Source: Terana coerulea (lineage: Eukaryota; Basidiomycota; Agaricomycetes; Polyporales; Phanerochaetaceae). Taken from it: DNA of 27,787 bases. Position numbers and translations under genes: made by a program. This document shows, in pieces, positions 1 through 10,062 of the stretch (position 1 is the stretch's first letter; every line of letters starts with the position of its first letter). Location of the stretch: contig JAKOGH010000317.1 in NCBI GenBank assembly GCA_024811115.1, positions 1-27,787 of the forward strand. Reading direction: 5' to 3'. The notes under the pieces were generated by a model. The model did no database searches and had not been told where the DNA came from. It was given only the letters and a program-made list of their open reading frames with translations.

Positions 1-26
1 AGATCAACATCAAACCTAAACCTTTC

Positions 27-560
27 ATGAGATACCTCGGGTTCATGCTGGACCCGAAACTCTCGTGGAAGCATCACATAGAGTTTTACTGCAACAAAGG
101 AGTAAGCACCATCGCGGCGCTCAGAATGCTTGGCACCTCTGAGGCGAGGGCTATCGCCATCAAACGGAGACTATACATCTCCAACGTTGTCCCTGTAATC
201 CTGTACGGGCGCAGTTATGGTGGTCCGTACATGCGGAGCAACCACAAAATCTACGAGGCTGATTCAGGGGTTCAGAACGTAGCAATACGATGGATCACTG
301 GCGCCTTCAAAACCACCCCGTGGGAGGGATGGGAATGTTTGCGGGACTGCTTCCCATTAAGCAGCTTGTAACCAAACAAATGAAGAAAGCGTGCATCGTG
401 CACGCACACTTCAGAAAGCCACCCTATCCTCGCATCGCGAAGCTGAGAAAAGTGGTCAGCGAAGCGGTCTGGGCCACGCTCCATGCAGGAGCGCGTGAGG
501 CCAACCACTAAAAAGCTAAGAAGCGTTTGAAGCAAACACCCATTGATCACATCGAGACTC
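27..560 (+). pseudogene. LINE reverse transcriptase, thumb/connection region
   Basis: The frame from 27 to 371 opens with RYLGFMLDPKLSWKHHI and continues to QNVAIRWITGAFKTTPWEG, followed by WECLRDCFPL. A YLGF.LD.KL.W..H block and an RWITGAF.TTP block, with a VVPVILYG segment between them, are the hallmarks of the region after the catalytic core in fungal LINE reverse transcriptases. The catalytic YADD box would lie upstream of the window. The frame ends in a stop at 369-371. Weakly related sequence such as PIDHIETLELCMRID continues in another frame to about 600, so at least one frameshift separates it from the RNase H domain. Confidence 0.8.
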
Positions 561-818
561 TGGAACTCTGCATGAGGATAGATTGCCGCTCTCTGATCAG
601 AGCATGCCAGGCAATCGCATCTGGGATCTCAAAGATCAAAACAATCCGGTCACTATGGACGGACCCGATGACACCATCGTTCAGATCTACGGCCTGACCG
701 GCGTAAACTGGCATGGCAGACAGCTGAGGCTCATCCTGAAGGGTGCCCCAGGGTTTAGTGAATGGTATGAGCTGTTTGCAGAACTACAAATGCAAGCAGC
801 CGCCCAAGGGATGACAAC

Positions 819-1477
819 ATGATCCTGTTCGCGGACGGATCAATGCTGAAAGACAAGGCGACGGGCGTGCACCCTCCACCGGGGCGGCGTACCGGCTACT
901 TGACTTAAAGGGAAGCACCACCCGGCCCCACATGACGCCCGACGTCCTAGCACAGCACAGATGGCCCTGCGGCCAGGTGACTGTGTTTGACGCCCGAAAT
1001 GCAAGCCCTATATCGGGGCATCCTTGGCGCTGTGAAGGGAGTCAGATGATGACTTCTATCAGGCTATCAAATCAGGGGAGCTAGACTACAGCGCGTGGGC
1101 TAAACTCCCTGAGAATAAAGAGAAACCATACGTACCCTCGAGTATCGCAAGAGGGTTACAAGTATGAATCTCTTACCATATTTGTGGACAACAGGGCGGC
1201 AGGCATTGCCATCCTGAAAGCTAAAAATGACTCCAGTCAAATGGAGTCGATTGGCGTATGCAAAGCGCTACGGGAATGGCTCGATCAGAGCCGGTTCCCA
1301 ACACGCCGACTTGCAGTTGTGTGGCAGCCGTCCCATTTTCATATGGAACATGTCACCGACTTGCACTCCGAGGCTGATGCGGTCGACAACCTCGCTAAAG
1401 AGGGAGCCGAGATGAATCAGCCCACATATACGTCACAATCAGTGGCGAAGCAAAGGCTCTCCAGCACGCCATACTAA
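819..1477 (+). pseudogene. LINE RNase H domain (broken)
   Basis: The domain begins with ILFADGSML at 822, matching the first RNase H strand with its catalytic aspartate (DGS). After a frameshifted stretch around 900-1180, the frame from 1184 gives FVDNRAAGIAILKAK (third catalytic Asp region), VVWQPSHF, and EADAVDNLAKEGAE (final Asp with the usual LAKEGA end). These are the standard type-I RNase H landmarks of LINE polyproteins, which degrade the RNA of the RNA/DNA hybrid. The sequence between the first and second blocks is out of frame and has stops, so the domain is not functional. Confidence 0.8.
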
Positions 1478-1499
1478 GCTGGAAGGCCAAGATGAAAAA

Positions 1500-2060
1500 C
1501 ATCAAGTACCGAGGAGCAATCTCTTGGTCGAGAAAGACGAGCATGCTCTCTTCTCAAACATGCCCAAGCGCCACTGGGCGCTGAGGAACTTTCGGAACAA
1601 AACGAAGTTCTACTTCGAGATTAACGCGCTTCATCACGGCCACTTCGGGAGTTCCGAATGAAGCACGGCAAGTGGGAAACCGACAGTGATGGTGTGAGCA
1701 AATGGGCGCCCAAACCCGGGCCGCTGTATTGCCCATGCGACACTGATCACCCGAAGTTTGAGATATCGACGGCACATCCTCTACGAGTGCCCGTTCTGGA
1801 TCAGACTTCACAAGCCTCCTCGGGTTGTACCGAGCAGGAACGACTAGAGTTGATTGCTGCAGGGAAGCAGCTTCACTTGCAAAATAAGGAGAACCGCTAG
1901 ACATGGCGGACATCGCCATATTCCTATACCTCAATCCGCTTGGTTGCAACGTTTGAGTGGGGCGACCTCATACAGGACGCCATTGATCGGCACGGAGACA
2001 TCCGCACAGGTGTCTGGTGGCGAAACATTGACTCTTGGGACCGCGAGGATGAGTTCATCC
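1500..2060 (+). pseudogene. LINE ORF2 C-terminal zinc-binding region (broken)
   Basis: Sequence in several frames gives GPLYCPCDTDHP (from about 1720), then RHILYECPFW (1771-1800) and finally VATFEWGDLIQDAIDRHGD (from 1943). A Cys-x-Cys followed by HIL.ECP.W is the common zinc-finger-like end of fungal LINE ORF2 proteins. The FEWGDLI block is a plausible last segment of the same protein. The blocks lie in different frames, so several indels have accumulated. The function in the family is nucleic-acid binding during target-primed reverse transcription (family knowledge, not shown here). Confidence 0.6.
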
Positions 2061-2607
2061 GACAGGTAACAATTGGCGCAAACAGCGCTACTCCGGGAGT
2101 GGCGGCGTCAATGTCGCGGCCCGAACGGTGGAAAGGCTACCATCAAAACCTTCGGCTGGCATGAATTTGTCACGTTCGAAGAAGGAGAGGAGCCCGGAGC
2201 AAGAGTCAACAAACACCCCCTCCGCTTCTATTCGGAGAAGGAGGGAAGTGTTATCCAGCAGCTGCGCGGCAGTGGGCATCTGATCATCTGGATGACCCCC
2301 TCTTCCACTTGCCTCACAAGTGGCTGCGCACAATCATATTGACGGCGGATCAGCACGTCGTCAAAAGAAGTTCTACCTCCCCCAACATGAGTCGGAAGAC
2401 AAGTGGATAAAGGAGAGAGACAAGGACGAGAAATCTCGCCGCAAACATAAAGATAATATCGAGCGTGTCACACAGCCACAGGGCATGTACACGGACATCA
2501 TGGGAAGGGAGGTCTTCTCCCACTACCTAAAGCACGCGCTCAAGGCGAACCAGAAGAAGTACCGGAAGGCTAAAGAGCGCAGGGACGGGGAGGACCCCGG
2601 CCCGTAG
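2061..2607 (+). pseudogene. Unassigned coding-like tail of the LINE, charged C-terminus
   Basis: Two overlapping stretches look coding. One includes GWHEFVTFEEGEEPGARVNK (from about 2156). The other, 2320-2607, ends in a very basic and acidic tail that includes NQKKYRKAKERRDGEDPGP. I do not recognise a family. The position, between the zinc-finger block and the poly(A) tail, suggests that it travels with the LINE. It could equally be host sequence picked up by readthrough. Two frames are needed to join the pieces. Confidence 0.35.
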
Positions 2608-3005
2608 CGCGACCGCTCGAGACCACCTGTATCGCCTTTGGCTGGGTGCAAACTCGTGTCGTGTCTGTGCAATCAAACCCCTCACCTTAGCTTCCATCGG
2701 GCCGGCGCGCATCTGCATTATCACTTGTGTGGCGACGTGCTTTTGCGCTTATCGCGCTGCGTGCTTTCTTGCCGGAAGGCTCTGTGAACTGGGGGTGACT
2801 CCTGCGGGGATCAGATGTCCAGAAACTCGGGTCGACTTACGAGCGGAAGGGAGTAATCCTCTTACTGCGACTGAGGGAACTCGTGAAAGGCCTACCATTT
2901 TCTTAAACCGACTGAGTTGGTTCATTCAAAGCCGCGCCCGTGCCTAGGTTTCACATGTGTAGCATAGGGCATGTTCCCTGCACTTTAAATACAATTTGGA
3001 GTAAT
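2608..3005 (+). other. LINE 3' untranslated region
   Basis: No reading frame here looks coding. The stretch runs from the last stop (2605-2607) to the A tract. An AATAAA lies at 3003-3008, at the start of the tail. Confidence 0.5.
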
Positions 3006-3025
3006 AAAAAAAAAAAAAAAAAAAA
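3006..3025 (+). repeat. Poly(A) tail marking the LINE 3' end
   Basis: Twenty consecutive A residues follow AAT directly. The tract sits exactly where a plus-strand LINE of this kind should end. Non-LTR elements end in such tails because the transcript is copied from its 3' end at the target site. Sequence to the right (from 3026) should therefore be the old insertion-site flank. Confidence 0.85.
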
Positions 3026-3476
3026 GACACAGCCACCGTCAGAAAAGCGGCGATGTCCGGAAAAGGCAGGAAGGAGCTTTGGATGCTAACACGTGCAAAT
3101 ACCGTGCGGCCGTTGCCGTAGGGATGCAAATCAGCGCCCACGCGTTCTGAGTTCGTGGCTTTGTCCGGCACACCGCCCGAACTTGTTGAAACTCGCGTTG
3201 GCCAGCGCTGGGGTCGGATATGGATACCGGTCAGGAGCTGTATGACGCGGCGAGACACTGCACATCATGATCGTCTTCCAGAGTGCTTGTTCTTGGCGTA
3301 TGTCTTGGGACGCCCCATGTGCGTTTCATGTCTCTCGAAACGCTTTCAATGTTTTGTCGGTGTGGCGCCCGAACGAAAGTGATGGCAGTCGTGGAGAGCA
3401 CATGCCTTTCCGAACCACATCGGAAGGACTCGCTGAAACGCAGCCTCTCTGAGCGGCAGGTGGGTTCAGAAGGGCG

Positions 3477-3484
3477 TATAAAAG
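3477..3484 (+). promoter_or_regulatory. TATA box of the secreted-protein gene
   Basis: TATAAAAG lies 84 bp before the ATG at 3561, in a GC-rich setting. The spacing leaves a leader of about 50 nt. No other gene start lies within reach, so it is assigned to the downstream secreted-protein gene. Confidence 0.7.
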
Positions 3485-3560
3485 GGCCACTGACCCTTGA
3501 ATCTCATAGCAGGTCTCATACTCGCCTGTACCCAGCCCTCACACATCACACCACGCGCGA

Positions 3561-4162
3561 ATGCACAAACTCTCGGGCGGTTTTGCTACAGCCTTGGCTC
3601 TGGTCGCAGCTACCTCCGCATCACCATCCGCGATTGCGGCCAGAAATGACTGGAAGTACGACGTGGGCTGGGACGGCGTAACCCTCCCTGCCAGTGCCAT
3701 TGGTACGCCTGTAGGCTCCGCCAACGAGACAAATCTCCAGGTGCGCTTCTACGTATAACTTCTTTCATTCAATTTGAGCTTACGTCGGGGTACATGCAAA
3801 GAAACGCGCAATAGGGGGCGTGTATATCTGTGCAGACATCAACTGGGGCGGGAAGTGCGGCTACGCCCGTTCAGCCCCTTGGTGAATGTATCAAGCTCGG
3901 CGGAGACTGGAACAAGAAGATTTCGAGCATCGGCCCGGATCAATGTACCGAATGTATTGGATATGAGTACGTCTTATCACACAGTCATGACTATGTGCAT
4001 GGCTCACCACGCTTCGCCAGCGTGGACAACTGTGGTCGGTTCTCAGATGCTACCTCTTGGGGTCCCTTCCTTAACCCTGGCGATGCGACTGGTGGCTTGG
4101 GCACCAGTAGACCGTGGAATGACCGGTGGTCGAGCTTTGAGTGCTGGCAGTGGCCTTGTTAG
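3561..4162 (+). CDS. Small secreted cysteine-containing protein, one intron
   Basis: Exon 1 (3561-3740, 60 codons) starts MHKLSGGFATALALVAATSA, a clear signal peptide with cleavage likely near residues 20-27, and has an NET glycosylation site at the end. A GTGCGC..AATAG intron (3741-3814, 74 nt) leads to exon 2 (3815-4162, TAG), giving 175 residues. Exon 2 carries GECIKLGGDW, ISSIGPDQCTECIGY, DNCGRF, PGDATGGLGTS and NDRWSSFECWQWPC. The paired KKISS.GPD and DRWSSFECW blocks resemble fungal small secreted proteins with a beta/gamma-crystallin-like fold (inference). The first 18 residues of exon 2 look wrong in this frame. In the adjacent frame the same bases give GVYICADINWGGKCGYA, the sequence expected for the family; an extra C in CCC at 3866-3868 returns to the used frame. 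The protein can still be translated, but one strand of the fold is probably scrambled. No partner genes adjoin it. Confidence 0.62.
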
Positions 4163-5453
4163 ACGTATCGTGAGGAGTTCTTTTCATAATGAATTCAGCC
4201 TTCCGGTGCCCAGTTGAACTTGCGGGTCTGGCTCACAACATGAGTTTGTCGGATTCCAGGACTTGACATGGCTGCTCACCTAAAAGCATGACGTCGCACT
4301 TCGATGCAAGGTAAGAAGTATTATAAAGACGCTGCGATGTGCTGGAGTATTTGCTGATGCGTTGTGTCTGAATTGCCTGCAGAGTTTTCAGCGGCGCGCA
4401 TAGAAGGCTGCATCTGTGACTGCCAAGCGGTCATACTATTCAGCACGCAGATCGGGGCATGCCGCCCGCACGATTTGAGTTTACACAGCCATCAGACTCA
4501 CCCTTGTGTCGTATGTGGTGCAACACAATTACAGGAAATAAAACATTAACGTCACGGGATGCGGTGCCCGCTCGTATCAGTCAAGTTTCAAGGTGCTGAT
4601 CCGATGCTTCATGGCCGCCCGCTGCATCAAAACGTCCGCTGGTGGGTCGAGCTCGTGCGGGAAAAGTTAGACATACGTTGTTCTGCGGCACAATGGAGCT
4701 CGCGCTTTAGCCGCCGCATCGGCCGCAAGACAGTGTCGCCAAATCAGCGCAAATAACACTCGGGCGTAGTGATCGTCGCTGACGGCGAGTGGGCGTGAGC
4801 CGGGATAAATTACCGCACCTGTCACTTTATACTTAGGTGGAGCAGGATCCTGGCCAGCTAAACGGCTGTCTTTCAAGGTGGCTGGTTAGAATTATTGCGA
4901 GAAGTTAGAACTTGCTGCCCACCTGCAATTATGCCGCTTCCCCAGAAAATATCGCTGCTCCATGGCTCCGTTTGCAAGACCGTAATGTGTGTATAGCAAC
5001 GACGTGTAAAATATTTTGCGTGACATTGTAGGTGAAACTTACCCCTTGAAGTAGTTGAGGGTCGGGGCTTGTGGTGAAGCTTCCCTGCAGTGTCAGCCTT
5101 CCAGCGGCATTACCGCATCATATAGAACCGGAGCTGCGAAGAGTGGAAGGAGGATAAGTGCGTAGCTCGCTCGCCGTGCTTGCACACATGCGTTACAGTG
5201 TAACGCCATGCGCCGTTCATCCGACTGTCTCCGGGAGACTGCAGGGTAACGGCGCAGGTGTATTTGCTCATGTTAGTATTGCAAGGCTTTGATTGCCTAA
5301 TTCGGTCTTGGCTCAGCGGGCTCAGCAACGCTTCGTACGACATGTACCGAAGCAGAAGTGCTGAGTTTTAATGGTGTTGGGTACATGATAAATCATCTGA
5401 GAAATGTGAAAATTTGTCAGCTTGTATCTATAGCAATTCAGATCGATACATAC
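4163..5453. other. No gene recognised
   Basis: The 1.3 kb after the secreted-protein stop has only short frames with no recognisable motif on either strand. An AATAAA at 4537-4542 could serve as a polyadenylation signal for the upstream gene but is 375 bp from its stop. I see nothing else that can be supported. Confidence 0.5.
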
Positions 5454-6654
5454 CTATACGCTGGCATACGGAGGGCGGAAGTGCGCTCAGCTCAAGTTCG
5501 GGAACTCATCAGAGTCCGAGTCCGCCCGAGCCCTGCCGCCTAGAATTAACACCACTACCATCCAGGCGCACCCCCACATCTATCTCTTGTCTTATGTGGA
5601 TCCTCCGTCTGTGCTCTGCGAGCACTGCACTCCCGCCGTTCGACCGCAGCCATTGCGCCTCCGAGTCGCCTGCCAGAGTTGGCGTCCCTCTGCAATGTAT
5701 TGGACAACTGCGGCTTCTCAGAGCAGGTCGGGTGAGAGGTTGGGGCCGTTGGCTCGTCCGGGGATATATCAAAGACGGCGACGTTGCTCAGCAACTGCGA
5801 CGCCGAGCTTCGAGCTGTTCGGGCAGAAGATGGCTGCCTGGACAACGATGTGCTACTTATAGATGCCGGATTGTTGGAGGACATGTCCGTTATATCGCTC
5901 GGCCTCATTTTGTCGTCGACACTCGAGGCTGAAGGTCTTGTTAGTCGATGGCAGCTCAGAGTAGATCGTCCGTCAGGACTAAGACCGCACCTGTAACGGA
6001 GGGATTCGCCTTCCCATGTCGCTTCATATACACCCTTCCGATGAAGAGAAGGATGATACACATGATCGCTGGCGAGAATAATGAGTGGAATGGCCAGTGT
6101 TCTGCTCATCCCGTGTGTTTGCTAGCGCCCGCTGACACTAATGGGCATTCCAGTGGTAGATGTTTGAGCATTGTTGAACGAAACAGCACCCCTAGATGAT
6201 GCATCAAGCAGCTTGGTGTCTTTCAGCCTGGTATCATATGGCGAAAAGAGGACGTACTGAATTGGTATTACTGAGAGCGAAGAGCTTGGGTTAATTATAA
6301 TGCTTTTGGATGTCTCGCCAGTGACAATTGCCGCAGTTGGTATCACTGTAGATGTGCCCGCCGTTACAAAATATGTCGTGCCAGATTTACTTTCGAAGGA
6401 TATAGCGGATGGAGCTGATAGCAGCAGGGCGTAAGGGAAGGAGATGGGGCAGAAGCAGAGGTCTTGGTAGTCGCTTGCATGGAAATACTGAGTAATACGG
6501 AGGTTCGCGGAGCTTTCGCGACTGAACGCTGGTGATTGGCGACTGGGATGAATCCACACTTGCTGTACTGGATGTACGAGTGGGCGGGCCCTAGAAAGAG
6601 AACATATTTGGGAACAGTCGATAAAGCTATGCTGCTCCATAACTCACATTGCAA
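5454..6654 (-). pseudogene. Single-pass membrane protein, paralogue A (decayed)
   Basis: Read on the minus strand, the N-terminal part (about 6654-6500) contains SYIQYSKCGFIPVANHQ. A Ser/Thr-rich stalk follows (TAGTSTVIPTAAIVTG region), then the membrane segment. HGMSRTLAIPLIILAS in one frame continues as IMCIILLFIGRVYMKRHGK in the next, so a frameshift falls inside the helix. An intron (5990 down to 5929, GTGCGG..CTTCAG, branch GACTAAC) joins NPSVT to ASSVDDKMRPSDITD in phase 1. The tail has DVGVRLDG (near 5560-5580) and ends RPPYASV at 5454. An in-frame TAG lies just before the helix and a TGA just before the last residues. The layout (ectodomain, stalk, helix, tail ending in a Pro/Tyr motif) is that of uncharacterised agaricomycete plasma-membrane proteins. 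Function is unknown. Confidence 0.6.
5929..5990 (-). other. Phase-1 intron of membrane-protein paralogue A
   Basis: On the minus strand this 62-nt segment starts GTGCGG, has GACTAAC close to its end and finishes CTTCAG. Removing it joins the basic juxtamembrane sequence to the cytoplasmic tail in frame, splitting a codon after its first base. Paralogue B has an intron at the matching point and phase. Confidence 0.6.
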
Positions 6655-8283
6655 AACACATTACCGTCTAAAATATCCGTGAAGCAGAGCAGGGAAGGAA
6701 GAAGTGGGGGAAACAGAGGTGGGCCGTCACGAGGGAGTCTACTCGGGAGTACTCCATTCTCCATCTTGTGTTACGGCCAGTTTCGGGTCTTGTATAACAG
6801 CAAAAATGGGTCTTGCAGCAGGACCGCTCCGTGACTGCATAATGAAGATTCGCGATCGTAAGGGTTGAATATTTATAGACACTTGAACGCGCGCGATGGC
6901 AACCACTTCAGTTGATTGACTGCTCGGGCATTGTGGGTACGACATAGTGTGTTCTCAGCCACGTACATCGCTCGGAGGTTCCTTTGCGAACGATGAATTG
7001 CTTTGAGCTGCTTTTGTTTTGCAGCAATTCGAGGTCTCTGCGTACGTGACGGCAGCATCGGAGGCTCTCCGACAATGGTAGCGCCCTATAATGCATAGCG
7101 CAATATCGGTCAGCAAAGGGACGAGCAGCCAAATGTGAGCAATCACTGCCCGCGGGTAGCACGTGGAATATTGCATAAGTCAATATAAGGCTTAAGAGCA
7201 AGCCTTGAGAGATATATGACTGGAAGCTGATGGCAGTCATGCACGGGATACAGCGCATTGGTGCATGCGCACAGTGTCGTTAGCAAACGGCCTGTCACAA
7301 CCCACACGACCACATCACCACTTGCACTCGCAAGTATGCATAGACACGCACCATGAATTCACGTAGGCAAGCCACTATCTCTGCCCAGTAGCTGGCCGTC
7401 GTAAAGAACGACGCAAGCAGCCGGCTTTCACCGATAAGCTTTGATTGCGTGCACGTGGACCGCGAAATTTCCTATTATGGGAATACCGACGGAGCGCACT
7501 CGCACTCTTACTTCTAATCACATCAGTGTATGTATTGTAGACCCATCCCTGAATGGTTCCTGATAGTTATCATCGGGGTTCGATGTCAGCTTCCAGAACG
7601 AGGACCACAACCGCGAACTTGACCGACAGCGAGAACGTGGGGAGAATAGGAAAGCGATCGGAATGCGTTTCAGAGCGCAGCCAAAGGAAACAAAGTATGC
7701 CTGTATCAAATCAAATGCCAGAGGCCATAACAACTATCATTCACGGAGGGCTTCGTCATCTGATTATAACAGTTCCTGCATCATACGGTATGCAAGTGCA
7801 CTTGATTAACAACTAGGCGTTTTCCAGCAACAGTGCAAAATACCCACCAATGCTACTGGACTGCGTATAGTGGTAGAAGTGCGCAGCCTTCTGACCTGAA
7901 TCCATGAACAACGCGGTAGCAAGAGGTGCAGTATTACAAAGCAGCTCAGCTCGCAGCTTTGCACAAAAGGTGAGAAGCCTAAGTGGGTGTGCAGCTTTTT
8001 CGGCGAGAGGAGTGTGTGTCGCGCGTCTTCTGAAGTGTAGAAAGGGATGCGGAGATTTCCAGGCATGCATTTGCGTTACTCGAGGCTGTCGCTTAGTGCT
8101 TTACTCGCGCAACTAACGGACTAATCATTCGATGGTTTTGCCGTTCAGATGCACAAACACCTCAATTTGTATGCGCTAAACCAGTTCCCAGCTTCCACTT
8201 CGCAGTGGGCTTATGAGTTAAATAAGAAATTTAGTACTTCTTTGGAACAATGCAAGACTGCTTACCAGACCTAATAGACAGCG
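6655..8283. other. No gene recognised
   Basis: About 1.6 kb separate the two membrane-protein pseudogenes. The longest minus-strand frame (6908-7258) has a hydrophobic stretch ISQGLLLSLILTYAIFHVL near its start but no recognised motif. The other frames in this gap are short and featureless. It may hold decayed 5' exons of paralogue A, but I cannot show this. Confidence 0.4.
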
Positions 8284-9174
8284 TCACGGCGGTGGAAGCG
8301 TGCTACCCTCCGACATCCCAACAGACTCCACCGACTCCACAGGACTCTGGGGTCTTGGTACAGAAACTCCCTCAGCGAGCCGAACACCGGCGTCCATTGC
8401 CTGTCGCTTCGGCATGCTCCTGGCCGTTTGTCTCTCCTGCGGAGCATCCGAGCCTTCGCGTCGGGTATTGTGGACAGCATCTTCCTCTCTGGGAGCATTG
8501 GCATCCACCGTGACACGAGGTCGCACCTTTTCCGAGCTCGTGGGTATCGCGAACAGCCAGTGCGTCTGTGTGGTGCAATGAATCGAAGACCACGACATGA
8601 CTTGCGGATTGCAAAGTGGACCCGGGCTCGACGGAGGTCGTTCGGGTTTCTTGAGAGTGCCTGTGCTGCGTCTACCTCGGATATAGGTCTGCCGCCTGCT
8701 GATACCGAGCTTGGTGAACCTGTGAATGTTCGGACAAGTCTAGACGCATTAGCGTAGTTTTGTGCAGAATGATATGGGTTATGGACCAAGTGTAGGAAGC
8801 TTTGCCGATGTCTTGCGAGCTCTGACTCTCCAATACCACAAAAATGCTAGGGCCACAATGCTCAGCACTCCGGAGAGCACGACAATCGGAGCCAAAGCAG
8901 TTTTGCTGAGTCCTTGACTCTGACTTGATGAGCTTGGGGCAGACCCCAGAGAGGCAGGTTGACTGCTGATGCTAGACGACTGGACGTGCGTGTGAGTCGT
9001 GTAATGAATAGGATACAAACACCGCACCGTAGACGATCGAGACAAAGTGATCAGCGGATGTCCGTCACTACTGAAAATTTCTGATATAGTGGCTGTTGAT
9101 CCAGCGTTACCTGGAGAATGAGACGGGAAGGGAGGCGAAGAAAAGCGAAGTACTCTGACCTGCGTTAGTGCCAA
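8284..9174 (-). pseudogene. Single-pass membrane protein, paralogue B: stalk, helix and tail
   Basis: The frame starting at 9174 gives a Ser-rich stalk (SSSISSQPASLGSAPSSSSQ). QGLSKTALAPIVVLSG and VLSIVALAFLWYWRVRARK follow, a clear transmembrane helix with a basic cytoplasmic anchor. A 67-nt intron (8786 down to 8720) links PTLG to SPSSVSAGGRPISEVDAA in phase 1, aligning with SSVDDKMRPSDITD of paralogue A. The end of the tail, DAGVRLAEG (about 8375-8395) to STLPPP and a stop at 8284, is in another frame, so at least one indel has broken the gene. The tail motif D.GVRL and the proline-rich end match paralogue A. The donor reads GTCCAT, weaker than the GTRNGT norm. Role unknown; probably a plasma-membrane protein. 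Confidence 0.65.
8720..8786 (-). other. Phase-1 intron of membrane-protein paralogue B
   Basis: On the minus strand it begins GTCCAT, contains GCTAATG as a branch-like site and ends TTCACAG. Its removal puts the helix-containing frame in register with GSPSSVSAGGRPISEVD. It sits at the same place and phase as the intron of paralogue A. The donor is non-ideal, which may reflect decay. Confidence 0.55.
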
Positions 9175-9549
9175 AAGTTTCCGACGGGAGGCTATTGATG
9201 CAGTGCGGCCTGGAAGTTGAGACGGGAAGAGAGTAGAAGAAGATGAGTTTGGAGTGGTGCCTCCGAGGCTGGAGTCGCTATAACGAGGTTGGTTTCTACA
9301 GTGCGGCCTTCAAAAAGCGCTTATTACCGTGACTACCAATCTACCGGCAGTTCCAGTGATGCCCTAGCAAGGAGAAAGCATCAGAAAACACCACAAATAC
9401 CATGAAAAGGACCGAACGTCACGAGGGCAGCACAGAAACTGGTCTCGTCCGGACAGTCGATAAGTTCTTCGGTTTGAGCATAACTTCGTCATGATCTACT
9501 TGTATTGTTTGCGCGAGACCGAAATCAGAATAAGCCGAGAGGTTACCTC

Positions 9550-10062
9550 TCAATTCGCGGAGCATTCAGTGCCAGGGGATAGGAGGAATTTGGGGGGCGC
9601 GGATACAGGGGTCTGTCCGTTATAACTCGCAGAGTCCTGATGGTAATCAACTCCTATGATGTGACTAACCAGTTGACGAGCACCCAGTTGTGCAACTTCT
9701 TTGAATGAGGGAAGCAGCTCCATATCTAAAAACTCAGTAATTTCACTGTTGTCTGACACATGACTTGATGTTGTTAGAAGAAGGCCTAAAAACGGACCAT
9801 GTAAGGAAAATGCAGCATCTTCAAGGGAGGGCACACCCGGTTGGATCAGGATCGAGAGATGGAGGCGAAATAGGGTCAGATCATCAGAGTGCAACGACAG
9901 CATCGTTGTGGCACGGCCGCATGTCAGTGAGCGCGAGTGAGAATCGACAATGCTCAGGGCTGCCGAGCAATGCTCCGGTCTGCCACGCAGATTCTCATCT
10001 GCTCCAGGATGCTCCCATCGAAAGGAATCCTGGCGCCGCTTACCGATTACGCCGATTTGCAA
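9550..10062 (-). pseudogene. Probable ectodomain exon of paralogue B
   Basis: This 170-codon minus-strand frame lies directly upstream of the stalk exon and includes DAAFSLHGPFLGLL, QLVSHIIGVDYHQDSASYNG and TPVSAPPKF. The segment from about 9600 to 9900 aligns over roughly 350 bp with 20930-21250, where a third copy of the family lies. Matching stretches include GATGGTAATCAACTCCTA against GATGGTAGTCAACTTCTA. A V.VD..D..I.YSG.W block is common in ectodomains of such fungal proteins, so VDYHQDSASYNG may be its decayed form (inference). The link from here (stop at 9550) to the exon starting at 9174 is not resolved, and more indels or introns are likely. Confidence 0.4.

Larger units (their letters stand above)
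1..3025 (+). mobile_element. 3' part of a decayed LINE (non-LTR) retrotransposon
   Basis: From left to right the plus strand carries the end of a reverse transcriptase, an RNase H domain, a cysteine/histidine C-terminal region, an extra small ORF, an untranslated stretch and a 20-A tail. This is the order found at the 3' end of fungal LINEs that encode an RNase H. The 5' part lies outside the window. The coding sequence jumps between all three frames and has internal stops, so the copy is dead. Because the 5' end is missing, the target-site duplication cannot be read. The domain calls rest on motifs described in the sub-entries; the exact clade is not determined. Confidence 0.85.

Noticed and set aside
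3363..3375. TGGCGCCCGAACG, like a retroviral/LTR-element primer-binding site
   Set aside because: No LTR ending in CA precedes it and no retroelement coding follows. The match is short and lies in the upstream region of the secreted-protein gene.
3774..4217. 147-codon plus-strand frame overlapping the secreted-protein exon 2
   Set aside because: It shadows exon 2 in a different frame, starts inside the intron and has no signal peptide or cysteine pattern of its own.
8271..8789. 172-codon minus-strand frame as a separate gene
   Set aside because: Its ATG lies inside the intron of membrane-protein paralogue B. The first part is that gene's tail exon and the rest is out of frame with the conserved D.GVRL end.
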